From: Chitinophagaceae bacterium
GTDB taxonomy: Bacteria > Bacteroidota > Bacteroidia > Chitinophagales > Chitinophagaceae
Assembly: GCA_009996555.1 (NCBI GenBank)
Contig: JAACZX010000020.1
Location: forward strand, 1 to 12,804
DNA length: 12,804 nucleotides
Reading direction: 5' to 3'
Shown here: piece after piece, positions 7,883-12,804 of the stretch
Layout: every line of letters starts with the position of its first letter
Numbering within the stretch: position 1 is the first letter of the stretch
The notes under the pieces: generated by a model
What the model was told of the DNA's origin: nothing
Databases searched by the model: none
The model's input: only the letters and a program-made list of their open reading frames with translations
Program-made: the position numbers and the translations under genes

Positions 7883-8851
7883 ATGTTGAATTGGAAGAAA
7901 CGAAAGTTGATTTTAGAATTGAAGAACCGCTCTTTTCCCTCCGGGGAAAGAGTAGGAGTATGGGGCTTTGTTTTGCTTTTATTTTTCTCATCCTGTTCAA
8001 ACAAAGCCTACCTCTTCACATCCTTTCATGAACCGGCTGATGCAGGTTTGCGGATGTTGTACAGTTATGATGGAAAAAACTGGACAGATATTGACACCGT
8101 TCTTTTACAACCGAAAGTGGGCAGCCAAAAAGTAATGCGTGATCCCAGCATGGTGCAAGGCCCCGATGGTACATTTCATTTGGTGTGGACGAGTAGCTGG
8201 CGTGGTGATCTTGGTTTTGGTTATGCATCATCAAAAGATCTGTTGCATTGGAGTGAGCAGCAGTTTATTCCTGCTATGCAGAATGAACCATCAACAGTGA
8301 ACACATGGGCGCCTGAATTATTTTATGATGATGAAGCAAAGCAATACATCATCATTTGGGCAAGTTGCATCCCCGGCCGCTTTGAAAGAGGTATTGAGGA
8401 AGACAGCAACAATCACCGCATGTATGTTACAACTACACCGGATTTTAAAACATTCAGTGAAACAAAACTATTTCTCGATCCGAAGTTCAGTGTGATTGAT
8501 GCAGTGATCGTAAAGCGGAAGAAAGATGACTATGTGCTGGTGCTGAAAGATAATACAAGACCTGAGCGGAATATAAAGGTGGCGTTCGGCACATCACCGC
8601 TTGGACCGTGGACAAATATTTCAAAACCATTCTCCGATAATTTCACCGAAGGTCCTTCGGTGGTAAAGTTAAAAGATGAATGGCTGATCTATTATGATTC
8701 GTACCGAAAGAAAATTTATGAAGCAGTTGCAACAAAAGATTTTGTGACGTTTGAAAATGTAACCACAAAAGTAAAGGTGCCGGAAGGGCACAAACATGGA
8801 ACGATTGTTCCGGTGAAGAAAAAAGTGATTAGAAGATTGTTGAAACCCTGA
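7883..8851 (+). CDS. GH43-like beta-propeller glycosidase, probable lipoprotein
   Basis: ATG at 7883 is chosen; a TTG at 7865 would add six residues. The 322-residue product has a lipoprotein signal: the hydrophobic FVLLLFFSS ends at C38, followed by SN, typical of Bacteroidota lipoproteins. The n-region is unusually long (28 residues) and part of it (SFPSGERVGVWG) is encoded by a palindromic repeat. The mature domain has the GH43 layout: MRDPSM (D87, expected general base), WAPEL (142-146), VIDAVIV (D206, pKa modulator) and TEGPSV (E256, general acid), then YYDSYRKK. The length fits a single five-bladed propeller with no added module. GH43 enzymes are mostly alpha-L-arabinofuranosidases, beta-xylosidases or galactan enzymes; the pectic neighbours favour an arabinose- or galactose-side-chain role, but the substrate is inference. 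It is probably membrane-anchored, facing the periplasm or cell surface. The stop codon lies inside another hairpin (8848-8873). Confidence 0.87.
   Translation: MLNWKKRKLILELKNRSFPSGERVGVWGFVLLLFFSSCSNKAYLFTSFHEPADAGLRMLYSYDGKNWTDIDTVLLQPKVGSQKVMRDPSMVQGPDGTFHLVWTSSWRGDLGFGYASSKDLLHWSEQQFIPAMQNEPSTVNTWAPELFYDDEAKQYIIIWASCIPGRFERGIEEDSNNHRMYVTTTPDFKTFSETKLFLDPKFSVIDAVIVKRKKDDYVLVLKDNTRPERNIKVAFGTSPLGPWTNISKPFSDNFTEGPSVVKLKDEWLIYYDSYRKKIYEAVATKDFVTFENVTTKVKVPEGHKHGTIVPVKKKVIRRLLKP
7930..7967 (+). repeat. Palindromic repeat inside the GH43 signal-peptide n-region
   Basis: CTCTTTTCCC (7930-7939) pairs with GGGGAAAGAG (7943-7952) over 10 bp (one T-G wobble) around a TCC loop, followed by a G-rich segment ending in GGGGCTTTG. 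It is in frame and encodes part of SFPSGERVGVWG, just before the hydrophobic core of the lipoprotein signal. A stem this strong about 45 bases after the start codon could slow ribosomes. Confidence 0.6.
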
Positions 8852-8873
8852 CGGCGGTTACAAACCCCGTCAG
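8848..8873 (+). repeat. Strong hairpin over the GH43 stop codon
   Basis: CTGACGG (8848-8854) pairs with CCGTCAG (8867-8873). Inside it GGTT (8856-8859) pairs with AACC (8863-8866), with one bulged C and a 3-base loop: 11 bp in all. The TGA stop is within the left arm. There is no T-run after it, so it looks more like an mRNA-stabilising or palindromic repeat than an intrinsic terminator. Confidence 0.55.
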
Positions 8874-8897
8874 CGGTTGAAGTAAAATAAAGAAATA

Positions 8898-10742
8898 ATG
8901 AAATTGATTAGCAGGTATATTCTGGTTGCAGCGATTGTTTTTTTCGCCCCTTTATGGAAAGGGGGTTTAATTGCTCAAGACACTGTTCGCTACACAGGAA
9001 CGACTTTGTCGAACGTGGATTATCATCACGGGCAATTATCGCCTGCTGTTGGTGTACACAATATTCAAACCATGCGGGCCAATCGTGCAGATACAGGTGC
9101 AATATCATGGACATACAATCATGCACCCATGTTGGCGTACTGGAACAATACTTTTTATCTGGAATATTTAAGTGATCCTGTTGGAGAACATATTCCTCCC
9201 GGTCAAACATTGCTGCAAACTTCAAAAGATGGCTACAGCTGGAACTATCCTGTTGTCATCTTTCCTCCTTACAAAGTACCTGATGGTTTGGTGAAGCCGG
9301 GTAAAACAGATACTGCAAAGAATGCCTATGCCGTCATGCATCAACGTATGGGCTTTTATACATCAAAGGCAAAACGCATGTTTGCATTGGCGTTTTATGG
9401 TATTGTGCTCGGACAAAAAGATGATCCGAACGATGGGAATGGAATTGGTCGTGTTATCCGTGAAATAAAAGCGGACGGAAGTTTTGGTCCGATCTATTTC
9501 CTTCGTTATAATCATTCATTTAATGAAAAGAATACGTTGTACCCATTTTATAGATCATCAAAAGACAAAGGATTGATCGCCGCATGTGAAGAAATTTTGA
9601 ACACTCCTTTGCTGATGATGCAGACAGTGGAAGAAGCTGATCGTAATGATCCATTGATTCCTTTGCAAAAAGATTTTAAGGCATTCAATTATTATCATTT
9701 ACCGAATGGCAATGTGGCAGCGCTCTGGAAATCGGCACTCACAAGTATTTCCAAAGATGAAGGAAAAACCTGGCAGTACAATCCAACAAGAGCACCGGGT
9801 TTTGTCAACTCCAATGCAAAGATTTGGGGACAACGCACCAGCGATGGAAAATATGCAACAGTGTATAACCCCTCTGAATTTCGCTGGCCTCTAGCCGTTA
9901 GTGTAAGTAATGATGGATTGAACTATACTAACCTGCTGCTGGTAAATGGCGAGATCACTTCTATGCGTTATGGCGGTGCATATAAAAGCTATGGTCCGCA
10001 GTATGTGCGTGGCATACAGGAAATGGATGGTAAACCTGCAGATAACAATATGTGGGTGACGTATAGTGTGAACAAAGAAGATATGTGGGTAAGCCGTATT
10101 CCTGTTCCTGTGATAAGTAAAGTAACAGCACATGTAAATGATGTATTCAATAACATGAACGCTGGAAAGGAATTGAACGAATGGAATATTTACAGTCCGC
10201 TTTGGTGCAGGGTGAATGTGGAAACGGTCAACAGCCAGAAAGTAGTTGCATTACATGACAGTGATCCTTTTGATTATGCAAAAGCAGAACGCCTGTTTCC
10301 TGAATCAAAAAATGTAACAATTGAATTTACAGTAAGTGCGCAACAAACAAACACCGGTAGTCTTGAAATTGAATTACTTGATAAAAAAGGAACAGCCACG
10401 CTTCGCTTAATGCTCGATTCAACAGGAAGCATTTTAACCAAGCAGGGATATCGCAATAAAAGTTTGGGTAAATACAATGCCGGCGAACAATTGAATATCA
10501 AAATTGAGTTGAACACAACAACCCGTTTTTATACTGTTACGATCAATAATGGCAAGCCAAACCTGAATCTCTTTTTTCAACCTGTTGAATCGGTTGAACG
10601 TTTATCGTTCCGTACCGGAGCTGTGCGTCGTTTCCCCGATGCAGATACCCCAACCGACCAAAATTATGATTTGCCCGGTGCAGATGCTAAAGCGAAAGAA
10701 GCAGTTTATTTTATTCATTCAGTAAAAACGAGGCAACCGTAA
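8898..10742 (+). CDS. Secreted sialidase-fold beta-propeller enzyme with C-terminal jelly-roll
   Basis: The 614-residue product begins MKLISRYILVAAIVFF and has a signal peptide ending near IA|Q (26-27); APLWKGGL in its late part comes from a palindromic repeat. YHHGQLSPAVGVHNIQ (42-57, His43, His44, His54) and NHAPMLAYWNNTFYLEYL (74-91) open the propeller. Asp-box (BNR) elements follow: TSKDGYSW (108-115), the near-perfect SISKDEGKTW (283-292) and SVSNDGLNY (335-343). About 405-614 looks like a beta-sandwich (jelly-roll) domain. The sialidase superfamily fold is well supported; the reaction is not. The conserved early His cluster recalls GH145/PL42 (L-rhamnose-alpha-1,4-glucuronate lyase, using a single His). 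A second option is a GH143-type RG-II enzyme, since an (alpha/alpha)6 glycosidase gene follows with a one-base overlap. It lacks the Arg-triad context I would want before calling it a true sialidase. Confidence 0.8.
   Translation: MKLISRYILVAAIVFFAPLWKGGLIAQDTVRYTGTTLSNVDYHHGQLSPAVGVHNIQTMRANRADTGAISWTYNHAPMLAYWNNTFYLEYLSDPVGEHIPPGQTLLQTSKDGYSWNYPVVIFPPYKVPDGLVKPGKTDTAKNAYAVMHQRMGFYTSKAKRMFALAFYGIVLGQKDDPNDGNGIGRVIREIKADGSFGPIYFLRYNHSFNEKNTLYPFYRSSKDKGLIAACEEILNTPLLMMQTVEEADRNDPLIPLQKDFKAFNYYHLPNGNVAALWKSALTSISKDEGKTWQYNPTRAPGFVNSNAKIWGQRTSDGKYATVYNPSEFRWPLAVSVSNDGLNYTNLLLVNGEITSMRYGGAYKSYGPQYVRGIQEMDGKPADNNMWVTYSVNKEDMWVSRIPVPVISKVTAHVNDVFNNMNAGKELNEWNIYSPLWCRVNVETVNSQKVVALHDSDPFDYAKAERLFPESKNVTIEFTVSAQQTNTGSLEIELLDKKGTATLRLMLDSTGSILTKQGYRNKSLGKYNAGEQLNIKIELNTTTRFYTVTINNGKPNLNLFFQPVESVERLSFRTGAVRRFPDADTPTDQNYDLPGADAKAKEAVYFIHSVKTRQP
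8943..8970 (+). repeat. Palindromic repeat inside the propeller gene's signal peptide
   Basis: CCCCTTT (8947-8953) pairs perfectly with AAAGGGG (8958-8964) around an ATGG loop, followed by GTTTAATT. It is in frame and encodes APLWKGGL just before the cleavage site. The layout resembles the repeat at 7812-7855. Confidence 0.6.
10730..10733 (+). promoter_or_regulatory. Shine-Dalgarno-like GAGG deciding the start at 10742
   Basis: GAGG lies 8 bases before the ATG at 10742, inside the end of the upstream gene. No comparable site lies at proper spacing before the alternative ATG at 10811, although the protein from 10811 has the tidier signal peptide. Together with the TAATG overlap this favours 10742. 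Confidence 0.4.
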
Positions 10743-12340
10743 TGAGTAACCTGAAATTTAAAGCAGAGTTTTTCTCGCAACGTCCGCAGCGGAGCCGCAG
10801 CGTTCGCAGCATGAAATTGTTTTTCCTCTGTGCCTCCCTGTCTCTGTGGTTCAACTCTTCTGCGCAGCAAAAGCCGTACATATTAAAACAGGATAACTTC
10901 AAACATTATGTTGATTATTTCAACAAAATGGAAGAGCCGAATATTGAACAAGCCGTCCTCAATGCAAAAAGCTGGGAGTGGATGAAAAAGAATATCCCCT
11001 TGTTTGAATGTCCGCAACAGAATTTTGAAGAGATCTTTTACTACCGCTGGTGGACATTACGTAAGCACATCAAAAAAACAGAAAAAGGATTTGTGTTTAC
11101 CGAGTTTTTAGTACAACGCAGTTATGCTGATAAATACAATCTCATCTCCAGTGGTCTTGGTCATCATATCTACGAGTCAAGATGGCTGCACGATAAAACC
11201 TACATGGATAACAACCTGCATGTTTGGTATCGTGGCAACGATGGAAAGCCATTGAAGAAGTTGCGTGCTTACAGCGGTTGGAATATGGATGCGATCTATA
11301 ATCGTTTTCTTGTTAACGGCGATAAACAGTTTGTTTTGGATTTGCTCCCGGACTTAGAAGCGGATTACGCTGGATGGGAAACCGAACGGAAAAGAGCAGA
11401 TGGGTTGTTTTGGCAGTACGACGTACGTGATGCAATGGAAGAAACCATCAGTGGCGGCAGAACGGAAAAAAATCCACGGCCTTCTATCAATGGGTATATG
11501 TTTGGTAATGCCAAAGCCATTGCTGCAATAGCAGCGATGAAAGCTGATGAAGACGTTGTTGCTTTGTATAATCGTAAGGCCGATTCGTTAAAACAGCTTA
11601 CCCAAGGCAAACTCTGGAACAGCAAACACGCTTTCTTTGAAGTGTTGAAAGAGAAAGGTGATACGGCAGCGAATGTGAAAGAAGAGATCGGGTTCATTCC
11701 CTGGTATTTTAATATGCCTGATGCGCAATACAGCAAAGCATGGCAAAGCCTGATTGACACGAAAACATTTTGTGCACCATTTGGTATCACCACTGCAGAT
11801 CGCAGTCACCCTGAGTTCCGTACACATGGTTGTTGCAAATGCGAGTGGGATGGTGCAGTGTGGCCTTTTGCAACAGCACAAACATTAACAGGCATGGCCA
11901 ACCTGCTGAATAACTATCAACAGGATTATGTGGCCGATAGTAATTACTTCAGCTTGCTCAACACCTATGTTGAATCGCAGTATTATCGTGGCCGTCCTTA
12001 CATTGGTGAATACCTCGACGAGAAGACGGGCTATTGGCTGAAGGGTGATGAAGAACGCAGCCGTTATTATAACCATTCAACGTTCAATGATCTTATCATT
12101 AGCGGATTGATTGGTCTGCGTCCAAGAGCGGATAATACCATTGAAGTAAATCCATTAGTACCTGATAACAAATGGAATTGGTTTTGTCTGGACAATGTGT
12201 TGTATCACGGTAAGATCGTTACCATTATCTGGGATAAGGACGGAACAAAATATAAAAAAGGCGCAGGTTTGAGTGTGTGGGTGAATGGAAAAAAAGTGGC
12301 TTCATCAATGAAGCTGGAAAAAATTACTGGAAAATTATGA
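10742..12340 (+). CDS. Secreted MGH1-like (alpha/alpha)6 glycoside hydrolase
   Basis: The upstream TAA and this ATG share one base (TAATG), suggesting translational coupling; this start gives 532 residues. An in-frame ATG at 10811 gives 509 residues starting with a tidy signal peptide (MKLFFLCASLSLWF, cleavage near SA|Q). Its extra 23 residues are basic and partly repeat-encoded. The mature protein is helical with hallmarks of the (alpha/alpha)6 MGH1/GH63-like group: YYRWWTLRKHI (100-110), LRAYSGWNMDAIYNRF (174-189), FWQYDVRDAMEETISGG (223-239, candidate catalytic acids D227, D230 and E233/E234), and CCKCEWDGAVWPFATAQTLT (364-383). A C-terminal beta-domain follows (about 455-525). The substrate cannot be read from sequence. 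Coupling to the propeller gene suggests both act on the same glycan; a GH142-like role in RG-II is one possibility. The cluster C364, C365, C367 next to the candidate catalytic E368 is unusual for an exported enzyme and could be disulfide or metal-binding. Confidence 0.82.
   Translation: MSNLKFKAEFFSQRPQRSRSVRSMKLFFLCASLSLWFNSSAQQKPYILKQDNFKHYVDYFNKMEEPNIEQAVLNAKSWEWMKKNIPLFECPQQNFEEIFYYRWWTLRKHIKKTEKGFVFTEFLVQRSYADKYNLISSGLGHHIYESRWLHDKTYMDNNLHVWYRGNDGKPLKKLRAYSGWNMDAIYNRFLVNGDKQFVLDLLPDLEADYAGWETERKRADGLFWQYDVRDAMEETISGGRTEKNPRPSINGYMFGNAKAIAAIAAMKADEDVVALYNRKADSLKQLTQGKLWNSKHAFFEVLKEKGDTAANVKEEIGFIPWYFNMPDAQYSKAWQSLIDTKTFCAPFGITTADRSHPEFRTHGCCKCEWDGAVWPFATAQTLTGMANLLNNYQQDYVADSNYFSLLNTYVESQYYRGRPYIGEYLDEKTGYWLKGDEERSRYYNHSTFNDLIISGLIGLRPRADNTIEVNPLVPDNKWNWFCLDNVLYHGKIVTIIWDKDGTKYKKGAGLSVWVNGKKVASSMKLEKITGKL
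10776..10852 (+). repeat. Bipartite unit repeat encoding the N-terminus and signal peptide of the MGH1-like gene
   Basis: The left half has four CGCARC(G) units (10776-10782, 10785-10791, 10796-10802, 10805-10810) that encode basic SQRPQRSRSVRS. The right half has three CTCYSTG units (10826-10832, 10834-10840, 10842-10848) that encode hydrophobic FLCASLSLWF. CGCAGCG can pair with CTCTGTG at six of seven positions, counting one G-T wobble, so the halves could form an imperfect hairpin across the ATG at 10811. The right half matches the repeat at 12393-12430 (12 of 15 bases between 10826-10840 and 12412-12426, in the same codon phase). Confidence 0.55.
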
Positions 12341-12804
12341 TTGGTTTATTTGCCACAAAGTCGCTAAGACAGAAAGTAACACAAAGAAAAATCTTTGTGC
12401 ATCTCCGTGTTCTTTGTGCCTTCGTGGTTCTATTGCTTCCTTCTCTTTCTTACTCGCAGCAAACAGAAAAAATCTATCTCTCCGGAACAGGCAGCGATCA
12501 AACGGTGCAATGGGATTTCTTTTGTACCGGTGGAATGAATGCCAACAAGTGGACAAAGATCGCTGTGCCCAGTTGCTGGGAACTGCAGGGCTTTGGTAAG
12601 TACGATTATGGTTTTGCAAAAGATAGTGTGCGTGGAAAAGAAAAGGGGTTGTACAAACATCGGTTCAATGTACCTGCCAACTGGAAAGGCAAAGTCATCA
12701 ATATCGTTTTTGAAGGCGTGATGACGGATGCCGAAGTGAAAGTAAACGGTAAGTCTGCAGGTGAGGTACATCAAGGTGCTTTTTATGCATTTAAATACGA
12801 CATC
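12337..12804 (+). CDS. GH2-family glycosidase, N-terminal part (runs off the window)
   Basis: The frame is open from an ATG at 12337 to the last base (156 codons, 3' end outside). Its ATG overlaps the upstream TGA as ATGA, a 4-base overlap typical of translational coupling. The first 40 residues form a signal peptide: a long basic n-region (TKSLRQKVTQRK, 7-18), a hydrophobic stretch (about 25-37, VLCAFVVLLLPSL) and likely cleavage at YS|Q (40-41). A GTG at 12397 would give a shorter, more usual signal peptide. Then comes a GH2 sugar-binding (galactose-binding-like) domain: WTKIAVPSCWELQGFG (72-87), GLYKHRFNVPANWKGK (104-119) and FEGVMTDAEVKVNGK (125-139), the hallmark order of GH2 N-termini. 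The catalytic barrel is not in the window. GH2 covers beta-galactosidases, beta-glucuronidases and alpha-L-arabinopyranosidases, so the substrate is open; pectic side chains fit the neighbours. Confidence 0.85.
   Translation, partial: MIGLFATKSLRQKVTQRKIFVHLRVLCAFVVLLLPSLSYSQQTEKIYLSGTGSDQTVQWDFFCTGGMNANKWTKIAVPSCWELQGFGKYDYGFAKDSVRGKEKGLYKHRFNVPANWKGKVINIVFEGVMTDAEVKVNGKSAGEVHQGAFYAFKYDI
12353..12427 (+). repeat. 75-base imperfect inverted repeat inside the GH2 signal-peptide coding region
   Basis: The left arm carries four CACAAAG-like units (12354-12360, 12362-12368, 12370-12376, 12380-12386). The right arm carries four CTTTGTG-like units (12393-12399, 12403-12409, 12412-12418, 12420-12426). 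The centre is a perfect 8-bp stem, CACAAAGA (12380-12387) with TCTTTGTG (12392-12399), around AAAA. Roughly two thirds of arm positions pair by hand alignment. The left arm encodes Lys/Arg/Gln/Thr-rich residues and the right arm encodes the Phe/Val/Leu/Cys-rich run leading into the signal-peptide core. Confidence 0.7.

Noticed and set aside
10811..10870. Lipoprotein signal in the MGH1-like gene (LFFLC)
   Set aside because: Residues before the Cys do not fit a lipobox, and a normal SA|Q cleavage site follows. The Cys in the GH2 signal (RVLC) fails for the same reason.
12353..12427. CRISPR-like or tandem-repeat array
   Set aside because: Units are only 7 bases long and arranged as opposing arms of a palindrome; there are no spacers of uniform length and no cas genes.
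12414..12721. Two short plus-strand open frames at the end of the window
   Set aside because: They are out of phase with the GH2 frame, which has a signal peptide, domain motifs and a coupled ATGA start and stays open to the end.

Overview
The window looks like an accessory carbohydrate-use locus from a member of the Bacteroidota, probably Chitinophagaceae-like; the family-level guess is inference. The reasons are the moderate-to-low GC, the signal peptides ending in ...AQ or ...SQ, one Bacteroidota-type lipoprotein signal (FFSSC), poor Shine-Dalgarno sites, a TAnnTTTG-type promoter box, and a dense single-strand series of secreted polysaccharide-degrading enzymes. All eight genes are on the + strand. 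There is no tRNA, rRNA, CRISPR array, transposase, SusC/SusD pair or regulator in the window, so it is probably the interior of a polysaccharide utilisation locus (PUL).

Layout: (1) 1-3127, a tandem pair of closely related secreted PL1-like pectate lyases (the first lacks its 5' end), separated by a terminator-like hairpin. (2) 3184-6159, a 991-residue two-domain protein: a right-handed beta-helix (pectate-lyase superfamily) joined to a C-terminal domain that I recognise as DUF6298-like. (3) 6160-6410, a 251-base spacer that probably holds the promoter of the next run. (4) 6411-12804, a compact probable operon: a GH140-like (apiosidase-type, DUF4038) enzyme, a GH43-like lipoprotein, a sialidase-fold beta-propeller enzyme, an (alpha/alpha)6 MGH1-like glycosidase, and the start of a GH2 enzyme that runs off the end. 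The last three genes overlap by 1 and 4 bases.

Together the enzymes suggest periplasmic or surface breakdown of a pectic polymer. Pectate lyases would cut homogalacturonan-type backbone, and the GH140, GH43, propeller, (alpha/alpha)6 and GH2 enzymes would trim side chains. GH140 is known for removing apiose in rhamnogalacturonan II, so an RG-II-like target is a reasonable inference but is not proved by the sequence.

The most unusual signal is at the gene junctions from 7812 onward. Each one carries short palindromic or unit-repeat DNA that runs into the coding sequence. It forms the C-terminal tail of the GH140 gene, the n-region of the GH43 lipoprotein, the stop region of that gene, the late signal peptide of the propeller gene, and nearly the whole signal peptides of the last two genes. 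In those last two, the left half of the repeat encodes the basic n-region and the right half encodes the hydrophobic core, as if a palindromic repeat had been taken over as an export signal.
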